From assembly GCF_001941975.2 (NCBI RefSeq), contig NZ_CP146991.1:2032524-2096523 (forward strand): a stretch of DNA of 64,000 nucleotides. The letters are read 5' to 3'. Numbering within the stretch: the stretch's first letter is position 1; every line of letters begins with the position of its first letter. The stretch comes from Sporomusa sphaeroides DSM 2875 (GTDB taxonomy: Bacteria; Bacillota; Negativicutes; Sporomusales; Sporomusaceae). This document shows, in pieces, positions 42,775 to 52,711 of the stretch. Made by a program: the position numbers and the translations under genes. The notes beneath the pieces were generated by a model that was not told the origin of the DNA, did not search any database, and was given only the letters and a program-made list of their open reading frames with translations.

Positions 42775-43269
42775 GTGTTTGAACGGGTGGCGGCAAATGA
42801 TATAGGAATTATTGCCCGAGGTCTTTTTATATTGCTGGCCATTATTGTAATTGGTGTGGGACTGGCAGAACATCAATTAACCACTCTCACTCAGCGTCCT
42901 GAGCAAGAACGCTTCTTTTATATTGGCCGCAACCGGGAAGATGTATATTCGGCTTATGCTTTTGGCTATGGCTTAACGCTGGGCAAAATATATCCTTTTG
43001 CCCATATTTCCCGGACAGACCATGAGCTTGTAGTGCATATCGCCAATCATGCCATTACTATTCCGGCTAAAATAGAAATTGACGGAAGGTTTATTGGACA
43101 TTGGCTTGATGTTTGGCACCGGCAGTTTGTGGATGAAGCGTTTGCCGCGAAGGAACAGGTGCTCGAATACTGGAATCACATTAGACCCTATATTGAGACT
43201 GCCATTCAGGCAGTGAGAACACAGGCCCAAGCGGCTATAGTGCAAATTAAACAGTATATTGGCGAATAG
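42775..43269 (+). CDS. Unknown membrane protein between spoIIP and lepA
   Basis: Not recognised. The 164-residue protein has one N-terminal membrane span (ARGLFILLAIIVIGVGLA) and a soluble domain ending in a long helix (AAKEQVLEYWNHIRPYIETA in part). GTG 42775 has a GGAGGAGGGG RBS; the longer reading would overlap spoIIP. Tight linkage (19 nt) to spoIIP suggests expression in the mother cell during sporulation. Nothing similar sits here in B. subtilis. Confidence 0.75.
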   Translation: MFERVAANDIGIIARGLFILLAIIVIGVGLAEHQLTTLTQRPEQERFFYIGRNREDVYSAYAFGYGLTLGKIYPFAHISRTDHELVVHIANHAITIPAKIEIDGRFIGHWLDVWHRQFVDEAFAAKEQVLEYWNHIRPYIETAIQAVRTQAQAAIVQIKQYIGE

Positions 43270-43278
43270 AGGTAGCGC

Positions 43279-43308
43279 TTGCAGTTAACGGGCAGCTAAT
43301 GGTATAAT
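43279..43308 (+). promoter_or_regulatory. Sigma-A promoter of lepA
   Basis: TTGCAG (43279-43284), 18 bp, TATAAT (43303-43308), 53 bp before the lepA start. Confidence 0.72.
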
Positions 43309-43360
43309 TTATAGAAATGTGTAAAAAACCTTATTTATACCAGGGAGGAGCCCCAGTCTG

Positions 43361-45157
43361 ATGGATACATCACATATTCGCAATTTTTCTATTATCGCCC
43401 ACATCGACCATGGCAAGTCGACGCTTGCAGACCGGTTGTTGGAGTATACAGGTGCTCTCTCTGCCCGCGAGATGGAAAACCAGGTTTTGGATCAAATGGC
43501 GCTTGAACGCGAGCGTGGCATTACGATTAAAGCGCAGGCTGTTCGCTTGTCTTATACCGCAAATAACGGCGAAACGTATATGCTGAACCTTATCGATACA
43601 CCGGGGCATGTTGACTTTACCTATGAAGTCTCCCGCAGTCTGGCAGCCTGTGAGGGGGCGCTCTTAGTAGTTGACGCCGCCCAGGGGATTGAAGCCCAAA
43701 CGCTGGCCAATGTTTATTTGGCATTGGAACATGACCTTGAGATTGTACCGGTAATCAATAAAATTGATTTGCCAAGCGCCGAGCCGGAGCGGGTTAAACA
43801 GGAAATTGAGGATGTTATCGGCTTAGATACCTCAGATGCCGTTTTGTCCAGCGCCAAAACAGGCATTGGCATCGCGGAAATTCTTGAGGCCATTGTTAAA
43901 AAAGTTCCGCCACCTGCAGGTACTGTTGATGAACCCTTAAGTGCACTCATTTTTGATTCGCACTTTGATTCCTATAAAGGTGTAATTGCTTATGTACGGG
44001 TAATGAATGGCTGTATTAAGCCTGGCATGAAAATCAAAATGATGGCGACAAATAAGGTTTTTGATGTGACGGAAGTAGGCGTATTCAAACCATATCTTGC
44101 CAACATTGACGAGTTGGGCCCGGGACAGGTTGGTTTTATTGCCGCCAGTATTAAGAATGTAAAAGATACCCGGGTAGGTGATACTATTACCAGTGCCGAG
44201 CGTCCGGTTGCCGAACCACTCCCGGGTTACCGCAAAATTACGCCAATGGTGTATTGCGGTTTATACCCGGTAGATAGCTCTGATTATGAAAATTTGCGTG
44301 ATGCTCTGGAAAAACTTCAGTTAAATGATGCATCGCTGGTATTTGAACCCGAGACATCTATTGCGCTTGGCTTTGGTTTCCGCTGCGGCTTCCTGGGACT
44401 TCTACATATGGATGTTATTCAGGAACGTCTGGAGCGGGAGTATAATCTGACGCTCATTACCACCGCACCCAGTGTAATTTACCGGGTGTTCAGAACAGAC
44501 GGTGAAGTTATCGATATTGAAAATCCGTCAAAATTGCCGACAACTCAGGAAATCGAACATGTGGAAGAACCGTATGTAAAAGCCACGGTTATGGTTCCCA
44601 ATGACTTTGTGGGCGCTGTTATGGAATTGTCTCAAGATAAGCGCGGCGAGTTTAAAGATATGAAATATCTGGATACCACCCGGGTAATGCTGACCTATCA
44701 TTTACCCTTAAGTGAGATCATTTTTGATTATTTTGATAAGTTGAAATCATCAACACGCGGCTATGCTTCGCTGGATTATGAACTGTTGGGCTACAAGACA
44801 TCGGATTTGGTAAAATTGGATATTTTGCTGAATGGTGAGCCGGTTGATGCCCTGAGTGTAATTGTTCACCGGGACAGGGCAACACACCGGGGACGGCAGC
44901 TGGCCGAAAAGCTAAAAGGTATTATCCCCCGGCAAATGTTTGAGATTCCCATTCAGGCCGCTATTGGCAGCAAGGTTATTGCGCGCGAGACTGTACGGGC
45001 CATGCGCAAGGATGTACTGGCAAAATGCTATGGCGGCGATATTACCCGTAAGCGCAAGTTGCTGGAAAAGCAAAAAGAGGGTAAAAAGCGGATGAAACAA
45101 GTGGGCAACGTTGAAGTTCCGCAAGAAGCGTTTATGGCTATTTTAAAAATGGATTAA
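43361..45157 (+). CDS. lepA: Elongation factor 4 (LepA)
   Basis: A ribosome-bound GTPase related to EF-G. The G domain shows [14 protein letters not shown], the switch [16 protein letters not shown] and NKIDLP. LepA-specific features are [10 protein letters not shown] and the C-terminal domain ending with [17 protein letters not shown]. At 598 residues it is full length. It is followed by hemW after 11 nt. Confidence 0.97.
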   Translation: MDTSHIRNFSIIAHIDHGKSTLADRLLEYTGALSAREMENQVLDQMALERERGITIKAQAVRLSYTANNGETYMLNLIDTPGHVDFTYEVSRSLAACEGALLVVDAAQGIEAQTLANVYLALEHDLEIVPVINKIDLPSAEPERVKQEIEDVIGLDTSDAVLSSAKTGIGIAEILEAIVKKVPPPAGTVDEPLSALIFDSHFDSYKGVIAYVRVMNGCIKPGMKIKMMATNKVFDVTEVGVFKPYLANIDELGPGQVGFIAASIKNVKDTRVGDTITSAERPVAEPLPGYRKITPMVYCGLYPVDSSDYENLRDALEKLQLNDASLVFEPETSIALGFGFRCGFLGLLHMDVIQERLEREYNLTLITTAPSVIYRVFRTDGEVIDIENPSKLPTTQEIEHVEEPYVKATVMVPNDFVGAVMELSQDKRGEFKDMKYLDTTRVMLTYHLPLSEIIFDYFDKLKSSTRGYASLDYELLGYKTSDLVKLDILLNGEPVDALSVIVHRDRATHRGRQLAEKLKGIIPRQMFEIPIQAAIGSKVIARETVRAMRKDVLAKCYGGDITRKRKLLEKQKEGKKRMKQVGNVEVPQEAFMAILKMD

Positions 45158-45168
45158 GGTAGCGGACG

Positions 45169-46308
45169 ATGAGCAAACTTGGCCTATATGTTCATATTCC
45201 CTTTTGTCGACAGAAATGTTTGTATTGTGATTTTTCTTCCTATTCGGGAGTAGAACACTTATTTACGGCCTACACTACCGCCTTGTGTCAGCAGATTGCT
45301 GATCAGGGCGGTAAGTTGTATAAGCCGCTTGTTGACACAGTATACATTGGCGGCGGCACGCCCAGTGTCCTGCCGGTTCCCCTGCTGGAGCAAATAGTAG
45401 CCAGTCTTGAGGATAACTTTACGATTGAGTCCGGAGCTGAAATCAGTATGGAAGCCAACCCGGGCACGGTAACGCGGCAGCAGCTTGCCGCCTTGAAAGC
45501 TGCCGGAATTAATCGACTGAGTTTTGGTGTTCAGTCCTTTAATGATGATTTGCTTACCGGCCTGGGACGTATCCATCAAACGGCCGACAGTCTTGCGGTT
45601 GTGGAATACGCACAAGCTGCCGGGTTTAATAATATAAGTATTGATTTAATGTATGGTTTGCCAGGTCAGACAGCAGCTGGATTTTTTCGCGAGCTTGAGC
45701 AAGCGGCAGCATTACATACGGCCCATATTTCGGTATATGGGCTGAAACTGGAAGAAGGAACCCCGTTGGCGACGGCCGCTGAACAAGGGTTGCTGGCCTT
45801 GCCGGATGAAGCGGACGAGGAAGCCATGTATAATGCAATGTCTGAGTTTTTACCAAGTCAAGGGTTGGCCCGTTATGAAATTTCAAACTTTGCCCGTCCG
45901 GGATTCGAGTGCCGGCACAATTTGAAATATTGGCATTATCAGCCTTATTTAGGGCTTGGAGCTGCTGCCCATTCTTTTTTAAACAGGCAGCGAACAGGTA
46001 CGGTAACGGGAATTAAGGAATATATAAGTAGAGTAACAACAGGCAGGTCTCCGGTCGTCATGGAGGAAACATTGACCTTGGGCGAGTCTATGGCCGAATA
46101 TATTTTCTTAGCATTGCGTACTACCGGCGGGATGAGGTTAAGTCATTTTACCCGGTATTTTGGTGTAGATTTTTTTGACCTGTTTGGCAATGTTTTTGCG
46201 AGGCTTCAACGACAAGGCTTGCTGAAGGCAGATGATGAACGGATTTGGCTAACCGATACGGGGATGAAGTTTGGCAATATAGTATTTAGAAGTTTTTTAC
46301 CCGATTAG
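45169..46308 (+). CDS. hemW: Radical SAM heme chaperone HemW
   Basis: A 379-residue HemN-like protein. It has the CX3CX2C cluster in PFCRQKCLYCDF (about residues 13-24), YIGGGTPSVLP, MEANPGTV, SFGVQSF and IDLMYGLPGQT. The HNLKYW motif and CPO-type C-terminal domain are present. Family members bind heme and deliver it rather than act as coproporphyrinogen oxidase; I infer this from length and the lack of the extra HemN N-terminal segment. It precedes hrcA as in B. subtilis. Confidence 0.92.
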   Translation: MSKLGLYVHIPFCRQKCLYCDFSSYSGVEHLFTAYTTALCQQIADQGGKLYKPLVDTVYIGGGTPSVLPVPLLEQIVASLEDNFTIESGAEISMEANPGTVTRQQLAALKAAGINRLSFGVQSFNDDLLTGLGRIHQTADSLAVVEYAQAAGFNNISIDLMYGLPGQTAAGFFRELEQAAALHTAHISVYGLKLEEGTPLATAAEQGLLALPDEADEEAMYNAMSEFLPSQGLARYEISNFARPGFECRHNLKYWHYQPYLGLGAAAHSFLNRQRTGTVTGIKEYISRVTTGRSPVVMEETLTLGESMAEYIFLALRTTGGMRLSHFTRYFGVDFFDLFGNVFARLQRQGLLKADDERIWLTDTGMKFGNIVFRSFLPD

Positions 46309-46330
46309 CTCATAGAAGTAGTGTACTATC

Positions 46331-46359
46331 TTGACATTACACCCAAGGAGTGGTATTTT
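46331..46359 (+). promoter_or_regulatory. Sigma-A promoter of the heat-shock operon
   Basis: TTGACA (46331-46336), 17 bp, TATTTT (46354-46359). The CIRCE operator begins 11 bp downstream. Confidence 0.7.
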
Positions 46360-46370
46360 TTTAGTAGGTG

Positions 46371-46397
46371 TTAGCACTCGCGTGATATGAGTGCTAA
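46371..46397 (+). promoter_or_regulatory. CIRCE operator (HrcA binding site)
   Basis: TTAGCACTC (46371-46379), 9 bp, GAGTGCTAA (46389-46397): an exact match to the CIRCE consensus. HrcA bound here should repress hrcA, the chaperonin, grpE, dnaK and dnaJ until heat stress. Confidence 0.97.
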
Positions 46398-46416
46398 CAA
46401 CAAGGAGGTGGAGTCG

Positions 46417-47448
46417 ATGTTAGATGAAAGGAAGCGCCAAATCCTGCACGCCATTATTGATGACTACATATCCACCGCAGAACCGGTTGGCTCGCGGACG
46501 ATTGCCCGTAAATATAATTTGGGGGTCAGTCCGGCCACAATCCGTAATGAAATGGCCGATTTGGAGCTGTTAGGTTATATTGAACAACCGCATACCTCGG
46601 CAGGCAGAATACCCTCAGTCAAAGGTTACCGTTTTTATGTTGACTGTTTGTTGGCACCACCCCAGATCTCTGACAAAGATATTCAGCTCATCGACAACTG
46701 GTATCAGACAAAAGCCCGGCGGATAGACGAAGTATTTCAGGAGACAGTTAAGGTCCTTTCCCGCGTGACCAGCAATGTTTCTATGGTCCTGGCACCACAA
46801 GTGTCACAATGTACATTCAAATACCTTCAGTTCTTACCGCTGGATGAGTGCCGGTCTATTGTTGTTATTATCACCGATACCGGGTTGTTAGAAAATAAAA
46901 TAATTGAAATTCCTGAAGGCCTGAACCATGAAGACTTGACCCGTGTGGCAACTGCCATCAATTCCCGGCTGGGAGGCTTGGCGATCGAACTGATTACTAC
47001 ACCGGTGCTAAAAGATATTCAAAACGATATTTTGCCTGACCCGCAGTTGTATGAAAGGGCCGTTACCCTGCTTAAGCATGTACTTACTGTTGATAAGAAG
47101 GAAAAAGTGTATCTTGGCGGCACGACGCAGATGTTAAATCAGCCGGAATTCAGGGATGTTGATAAGGTTAAGGGTCTCTTAACCATGCTGGAGGAAGACC
47201 GTTTGCTATGTGATATTCTCCATATGGCCAACAGTGATGGTGTGGTTGTTACGATTGGTCAGGAAAATAAATATACAGGCATTCATGACTGCAGTGTTGT
47301 TCAAGCCACGTACCGCATAGACGGGCAAGTGGTAGGAACGGTTGCCGTGCTTGGTCCCACCCGGATGGAATATGGTAAAACTATGTCTGTACTTAAATTT
47401 ATGCAACGCCATTTAGGTGAAATTTTGAAAAAGTATAAAATGCTATAG
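46417..47448 (+). CDS. hrcA: Heat-inducible transcription repressor HrcA
   Basis: The 343-residue repressor that binds CIRCE. An N-terminal winged helix (LDERKRQILHAIIDDYI, VSPATIRNEMADLE) is followed by the dimerisation and effector region with HTSAGRIPS and the C-terminal GPTRMEYGKTM. ATG 46417 is chosen, 8 nt after AAGGAGGTGG; an ATG 30 nt upstream lies at the edge of CIRCE without an RBS. It heads the operon and is autoregulated. Confidence 0.96.
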   Translation: MLDERKRQILHAIIDDYISTAEPVGSRTIARKYNLGVSPATIRNEMADLELLGYIEQPHTSAGRIPSVKGYRFYVDCLLAPPQISDKDIQLIDNWYQTKARRIDEVFQETVKVLSRVTSNVSMVLAPQVSQCTFKYLQFLPLDECRSIVVIITDTGLLENKIIEIPEGLNHEDLTRVATAINSRLGGLAIELITTPVLKDIQNDILPDPQLYERAVTLLKHVLTVDKKEKVYLGGTTQMLNQPEFRDVDKVKGLLTMLEEDRLLCDILHMANSDGVVVTIGQENKYTGIHDCSVVQATYRIDGQVVGTVAVLGPTRMEYGKTMSVLKFMQRHLGEILKKYKML

Positions 47449-47462
47449 GTGGGAGGAAATCC

Positions 47463-49046
47463 ATGAATTTAAAGCAAGCCGGCAGTGGCGCTGATGTGGA
47501 TGAACGATTAGCCGCTCTGTTAACTAACGCCAATGCTGTACGGGCAATTACTGCAGCCGTTGAAGGTACAATCGGCCCTAAAGGGCTTGATACTATGCTG
47601 GTTGACCGTTTTGGTGAAGTTATTATTACCAATGATGGTGTCACAATTTTAGATAAGATGGATGTTAATCATCCGGCGGCAAAAATGCTTATTAATACCG
47701 CTAAGGCCCAACAGGCCGAAGTAGGAGACGGCACTACTACCGCTACCATCATGGCTGGCAGTCTGGTATCTGAAGGGGTAAACCAGGTTATGCGCGGTGT
47801 ACCTGTCGCCAGAGTCATTGAAGGCATCAGGTATGGTGTCGCCAAAGTCCTGGAAAACGTAAAGGACCGTACCCGTACGATTACTGAAGTAAATGATCCC
47901 ATACTCCGGAGTATTGCCATGATCGCCGGACGGGAACATGAAGATATTGCCGACCTGGTGGTAGCAGCCGCTAAACTGATAGGTGTGGAAAAGCTAAACG
48001 AATCTAACTTTAAGCTGGCCGAAATTATTACGGCGGAAGCGGGCGCTGACAATGAAGTCTTTCTGGGTGTTATTGTTGATCAGGAACGTATGACCCAGGA
48101 AATGCCGGAAGAAATATTGAATGCAAAATTACTGCTTATTGATGATGCACTTGAACCGGAAGAGATTGAAGACGAGGCGTTAAGTACAGAAGCCGGTTTT
48201 AAAAGGTATATCGATCTGCAGGATGAATTTAAATCCAATGTGCAAAAGATTGTTGGTCTTGGTGTGAACATTGTTATGGTTGACCGGGGGGTACACAGCG
48301 CTGCCGAGGAAATTCTCACAGATGCCAATATTATGGTTATTCAGAGGGTATCTTCCAAAGATCTGCGCCGGGTAGCCGATCACACCGGAGCGCGGATGAT
48401 AAAACGCACCGGCTTGAAAAAAGAACAGACCGATATTGAAAAATATTTGGGTGCTGCACAAAAGGTATACCAGGATGAAAAGCTGGAACAAGTGCGGGTT
48501 ATTGGCGGCAGCGGCAAGCCAATGGCCACGATTTTGGTAGGTGCAGCCACCGAAGAGGTAGTAGGGGAACGCGAACGTATTGCTAAAGATGCCGCTTCCA
48601 GTGTGCAGGCCGCAGTAAAGGGCGGTTACGTACCGGGCGGTGGTTCCATTGAAATTGCAATGGCACGGGAAGTCAGCAAATATCGTGAAAACCTTAAAGG
48701 TATGGCTGCCTATGGCCTGGATTGCGTAGCTAATGCTCTGAAGCAGCCTTTGTCGCAAATCGTGGAAAATGCAGGCTTTAATCCTCTGGAAAAAGTAGAG
48801 GATGTCGTTGCTGCGCAAACGGCTCAAAACCGCGATTCTTTAGGTGTGGATTGTGATAGCGGTGAAGTGGTTGATATGCTGGAGCGGGGTGTTATTGATC
48901 CGGTTCCGGTAAAACTTCATGCCATAAAAGCTGCAGGAGAAGTGGCTGTGGCTATTTTGCGGATTGATACCATTATAAAGAAAAAAGAAGAGGGGGCTAA
49001 TGCCCAGAAGGCAGGCGGTGCTGACAGCGGTATGCCTGACTTCTAA
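47463..49046 (+). CDS. Group III (archaeal-type, thermosome-like) chaperonin
   Basis: A 527-residue chaperonin of the TCP-1/thermosome type, not GroEL. It has GPKGLDTMLVD (about 38), ITNDGVTILDKMDVNHPAAKM in part (about 58), VGDGTTTAT (about 86) and the archaeal-type helical lid region, then VPGGGSIEIA and a C-terminal GMPDF tail. Bacterial members, first described in Carboxydothermus, lie in dnaK operons as this one does between hrcA and grpE. They fold proteins in a two-ring complex with a built-in lid and no GroES. Its RBS GTGGGAGG and 14-nt gap to hrcA support operon membership under CIRCE control. Confidence 0.93.
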   Translation: MNLKQAGSGADVDERLAALLTNANAVRAITAAVEGTIGPKGLDTMLVDRFGEVIITNDGVTILDKMDVNHPAAKMLINTAKAQQAEVGDGTTTATIMAGSLVSEGVNQVMRGVPVARVIEGIRYGVAKVLENVKDRTRTITEVNDPILRSIAMIAGREHEDIADLVVAAAKLIGVEKLNESNFKLAEIITAEAGADNEVFLGVIVDQERMTQEMPEEILNAKLLLIDDALEPEEIEDEALSTEAGFKRYIDLQDEFKSNVQKIVGLGVNIVMVDRGVHSAAEEILTDANIMVIQRVSSKDLRRVADHTGARMIKRTGLKKEQTDIEKYLGAAQKVYQDEKLEQVRVIGGSGKPMATILVGAATEEVVGERERIAKDAASSVQAAVKGGYVPGGGSIEIAMAREVSKYRENLKGMAAYGLDCVANALKQPLSQIVENAGFNPLEKVEDVVAAQTAQNRDSLGVDCDSGEVVDMLERGVIDPVPVKLHAIKAAGEVAVAILRIDTIIKKKEEGANAQKAGGADSGMPDF

Positions 49047-49065
49047 ATAACCGGAGGTGGAGTTC

Positions 49066-49632
49066 GTGGCAGAAAAAAAACAAGAGCGATTACAAACTGA
49101 ATCAGTTCAAGAAAATCTAAATACTGAAACTGCAGCAGAAGAAAATTATGAAGTTTGTTTTCAGGCAGAAGATGTAAGTCAGTTTATGGCGGCGCTGGAT
49201 GAAAAAGGCCGCCTGCTTGATGAGATGACAGACCGGTATAAGCGCTTACAAGCCGATTTTGATAATTTCCGGCGCCGGACTCGTCAGGAGAAGGAAGAAC
49301 TATCTATTATAGTTGCAGAGCGCATTATTTGTGAACTCTTGCCTATAGTGGATAATTTTGAGCGGGCAACAGCCAGTACGCCAAATGACGTAACTGCTTT
49401 GGCCACAGGCGTGGAAATGATTTTCCGCCAGCTAAATAGTACCCTGACACAGTTAGGGGTAGAGCCCATTATTGCGGTAGGAAATATGTTTGACCCAGCG
49501 CAGCATGAAGCCGTACTGCGCCTTGAGGATAGCAGTCAGCCTGATGGTATGATTGTGGAAGAACTGCAAAAAGGTTACAAAGTTAACGGGCGGGTAATTC
49601 GTCCAAGTATGGTAAAAGTAGTAGGAAATTAA
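49066..49632 (+). CDS. grpE: Nucleotide exchange factor GrpE
   Basis: The 188-residue exchange factor for DnaK. A charged N-terminal coiled coil (about 1-85) leads to the conserved RLQADFDNFRRRTRQEKEE in part, then the beta-domain with FDPAQHEAV and the C-terminal GYKVNGRVIRPSMVKV. GTG 49066 is preferred because an in-frame GTG at 49057 overlaps the GGAGGT RBS. Confidence 0.95.
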   Translation: MAEKKQERLQTESVQENLNTETAAEENYEVCFQAEDVSQFMAALDEKGRLLDEMTDRYKRLQADFDNFRRRTRQEKEELSIIVAERIICELLPIVDNFERATASTPNDVTALATGVEMIFRQLNSTLTQLGVEPIIAVGNMFDPAQHEAVLRLEDSSQPDGMIVEELQKGYKVNGRVIRPSMVKVVGN

Positions 49633-49667
49633 TTCACAAGTAAGTTTACTTAAGGAGGAAATTAACG

Positions 49668-51521
49668 ATGGCAAAAGTAATTGGTATTGACCTTGGTACT
49701 ACTAACTCCTGCGTGTCTGTAATGGAAGGCGGCGAGCCGGTAGTTATTCCTAATCCGGAAGGCAGTCGCATCACCCCTTCTGTAGTAGGTTTCTCAAAAA
49801 ACGGTGAGCGCTTAATTGGACAAATCGCTAAACGTCAAGCTGTCTCCAATCCTGACGGCACGGTTAGCTCGATTAAACGTCATATGGGGACTACGCATAA
49901 AGTTACTATTGAGGGTAAGGACTATACTCCTCAGGAAATTTCAGCAATGATTCTGCAAAAACTCAAATCCGATGCGGAAGCTTATCTGGGTGAAAAAGTA
50001 ACTCAGGCGGTAATTACCGTTCCTGCGTACTTCTCTGACAGCCAGCGTCAGGCTACCAAAGATGCCGGTGCTATTGCAGGTCTTGAAGTGCTTCGGATCA
50101 TCAATGAACCTACGGCTGCAGCTTTAGCTTATGGTATGGATAAAGGCAATGACCACACTATCCTGGTATTTGACCTGGGTGGTGGCACGTTTGATGTGTC
50201 GATCCTGGAACTGGGCGACGGCGTGTTCGAAGTTAAAGCCACCAGTGGTAATAACAAGCTGGGCGGCGATGACTTTGACGAAAGGGTTATGAATTGGCTG
50301 GTAGCCGAATTCAAAAAAGAACAGGGAATTGATCTGACCAATGACCGGATGGCCATGCAACGGTTGAAAGAAGCTGCGGAAAAAGCCAAAATTGAGCTGT
50401 CAGGTGTACTTACCACTAATATTAACCTGCCGTTCATTACTGCCGATCAAACTGGTCCGAAACATCTTGACATCAATCTGACCAGGGCAAAATTTGATGA
50501 ATTAACGGCCGATCTGGTTGAAGCTACCATGGGGCCGACCCGTCAGGCATTAAGCGATGCCGGGATGTCTGCCAAGGATATTGATAAAGTTATTCTTGTC
50601 GGCGGTTCCACCCGGATTCCGGCCGTACAGGAAGCCATTAAAAAATCTTTGGGCAAAGAGCCGCATAAAGGTGTCAACCCGGACGAGTGCGTAGCCGTCG
50701 GTGCCGCCATCCAGGCCGGTGTGCTTGTTGGTGAAGTAAAAGACGTACTGCTGCTGGACGTTACGCCGCTGTCCCTGGGCATCGAAACTTTGGGCGGGGT
50801 ATTTACCAAAATTATTGACCGCAATACTACCATCCCGACTTCCAAGAGTCAGACCTTCTCAACTGCTGCTGACAATCAGCCGTCTGTTGATATCCATGTA
50901 CTGCAAGGTGAACGCGAAATGGCGTCATATAACAAGACGCTGGGACGCTTTGAACTTTCCGGCATTCCTCCTGCCCCCCGTGGCGTACCGCGCATTGAGG
51001 TTACTTTTGATATCGATGCCAACGGGATTGTCCATGTATCGGCAAAAGATTTAGGTACAGGCAAAGAACAAAAGATTACCATTACTTCTTCCGGTGGACT
51101 GGATAAAGAGGAAGTAGAAAGAATGGTTAAAGAAGCCGAGTCGCATGCTGCTGAAGACAAACAGCGCAAAGAAGAAGTCGAAGTTCGTAATAATGCCGAC
51201 TCGCTGGTATATAATGCGGAAAAAACCATTAAAGAATTTGGCGAAAAAGCCGATAAAACTCTTGTTGATCAAGTGCAGCAAGCGGCTGATAAGCTGAAAG
51301 AAACATTGAAAGGCAGCGATATTGAGGCCATCAAGGCTGATTCTGAAGCTCTTACTAAGCCGCTTTACGAACTGTCGACTGCTATGTATCAAGCCTCTGC
51401 TCAGGCCGAAGGAGCGGCAGAAGGGGCTCAGCCAGGCGGAGCACAAGGTGCGCAAGGTGCACCTGATGACGATAAAGTAGTTGATGCCGAATATAAAGTG
51501 GTGGACGAAGACAAGAAATAA
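49668..51521 (+). CDS. dnaK: Chaperone protein DnaK (Hsp70)
   Basis: The ATP-driven Hsp70. At 617 residues it has [11 protein letters not shown] at the N-terminus, the phosphate loop [12 protein letters not shown] (about 168), [11 protein letters not shown] and the substrate-binding domain from about 370. The lid ends in a Gly/Ala/Gln-rich tail and the acidic EEVD-like end VVDEDKK. TAAGGAGG stands 9 nt before the ATG. Confidence 0.98.
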   Translation: MAKVIGIDLGTTNSCVSVMEGGEPVVIPNPEGSRITPSVVGFSKNGERLIGQIAKRQAVSNPDGTVSSIKRHMGTTHKVTIEGKDYTPQEISAMILQKLKSDAEAYLGEKVTQAVITVPAYFSDSQRQATKDAGAIAGLEVLRIINEPTAAALAYGMDKGNDHTILVFDLGGGTFDVSILELGDGVFEVKATSGNNKLGGDDFDERVMNWLVAEFKKEQGIDLTNDRMAMQRLKEAAEKAKIELSGVLTTNINLPFITADQTGPKHLDINLTRAKFDELTADLVEATMGPTRQALSDAGMSAKDIDKVILVGGSTRIPAVQEAIKKSLGKEPHKGVNPDECVAVGAAIQAGVLVGEVKDVLLLDVTPLSLGIETLGGVFTKIIDRNTTIPTSKSQTFSTAADNQPSVDIHVLQGEREMASYNKTLGRFELSGIPPAPRGVPRIEVTFDIDANGIVHVSAKDLGTGKEQKITITSSGGLDKEEVERMVKEAESHAAEDKQRKEEVEVRNNADSLVYNAEKTIKEFGEKADKTLVDQVQQAADKLKETLKGSDIEAIKADSEALTKPLYELSTAMYQASAQAEGAAEGAQPGGAQGAQGAPDDDKVVDAEYKVVDEDKK

Positions 51522-51540
51522 TGAGTTTGGGATGGTGTGA

Positions 51541-52677
51541 ATGAGTAAGCGTGACTATTATGAAGTGCTTGGTGTAGCCAAGACGGCGTCAGAGGATGAA
51601 CTCAAAAAAGCCTATCGCAAATTGGCCCGCAAGTACCATCCTGATGTTAATCGCGACAATCCCAAAGAAGCGGAAGAAAAGTTTAAAGAAGTAAATGAAG
51701 CTTACGAAATTCTATCCAATGCCGAGCGCCGGGCGCAGTATGACCAATTTGGTCATACTGCGTTCGATGCCGCTAACGGCGGTGGCGGTTTTGGCGGCGC
51801 CGGGGCTGGTGGTTTTTCGGATATATTCGATATGTTCTTTGGGCAGGCGGGTTTTGGTTTCGGCGGTGGGCGGCAGGCCGGACCTGAACGGGGTGCCGAT
51901 TTACGTTATGATATGGAGATCAGTTTTGAGGACGCCGCTTTCGGCTTGGAAACTGAAATACAAGTACCACGCACCGAAGATTGCGGTACCTGCCAAGGTT
52001 CAGGTGCTGCTCCCGGAACACATCCTGAAACTTGTCCCGAATGCCGGGGCACAGGTCAGGTTCAGGTAACGCAAAACACGCCCTTTGGCCGTATGGTCAA
52101 TGTGAGAAGCTGTGAACGTTGCCGGGGAGAAGGAAAAATCGTCAAGACTCCGTGCAAAGAGTGTAATGGCCGCGGCAAGACCAGAGTCAAACGTAAAATC
52201 AAAATCAAAGTTCCTGGCGGCGTTGATAACGGTTCCAGACTTAGGGTGGCTCATGAAGGCGAAGCCGGACAGCGCGGAGGTCCTCCCGGGGATTTATACG
52301 TGTATCTTTTCGTAAAACAGCATAAACTGTTTACACGTGAAGGCAATGACGTTGTTTGCGAAGTGCCGATTAATTTTGTTCAGGCTGCATTAGGGGACGA
52401 AATTGAAGTGCCTACACTTGACGGCCGGGTTAAGCTCAAGGTGCCTGAAGGCACCCAAACCGGCACCGTGTTCCGCATCAAAGATAAAGGCATTCCGCAT
52501 TTGCGCGGCCATGGACGCGGTGATCAGCATGTGCGCGTTAAAATAGTAACGCCGAAGAAATTAACCGACCGCCAAAAGGAACTTTTACAAGAGTTTGCTA
52601 AAGCCGGCGGTGTTGAGCCGACCTCGGAGGAAAAAGGTTTTTTTAAGAAATTTAAAAATGTTTTTAGTGTTTTGTAA
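51541..52677 (+). CDS. dnaJ: Chaperone protein DnaJ (Hsp40, type I)
   Basis: The DnaK co-chaperone. The 378-residue type I protein has a J domain with the HPD triad (KYHPDVN, about residue 34), a Gly/Phe-rich linker (about 78-115), and four CXXCXGXG-type zinc repeats ([32 protein letters not shown], about 148-210). Substrate-binding domains follow. It closes the heat-shock group 19 nt after dnaK. Confidence 0.97.
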   Translation: MSKRDYYEVLGVAKTASEDELKKAYRKLARKYHPDVNRDNPKEAEEKFKEVNEAYEILSNAERRAQYDQFGHTAFDAANGGGGFGGAGAGGFSDIFDMFFGQAGFGFGGGRQAGPERGADLRYDMEISFEDAAFGLETEIQVPRTEDCGTCQGSGAAPGTHPETCPECRGTGQVQVTQNTPFGRMVNVRSCERCRGEGKIVKTPCKECNGRGKTRVKRKIKIKVPGGVDNGSRLRVAHEGEAGQRGGPPGDLYVYLFVKQHKLFTREGNDVVCEVPINFVQAALGDEIEVPTLDGRVKLKVPEGTQTGTVFRIKDKGIPHLRGHGRGDQHVRVKIVTPKKLTDRQKELLQEFAKAGGVEPTSEEKGFFKKFKNVFSVL

Positions 52678-52711
52678 ATAGTATTAATAGATGTATAAGG
52701 GGCGATGGCGC

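Noticed and set aside
48180-48827. 215-residue minus-strand frame inside the chaperonin gene
   Set aside because: No RBS, composition biased to Phe, His and Asn, and fully inside a well-supported gene.
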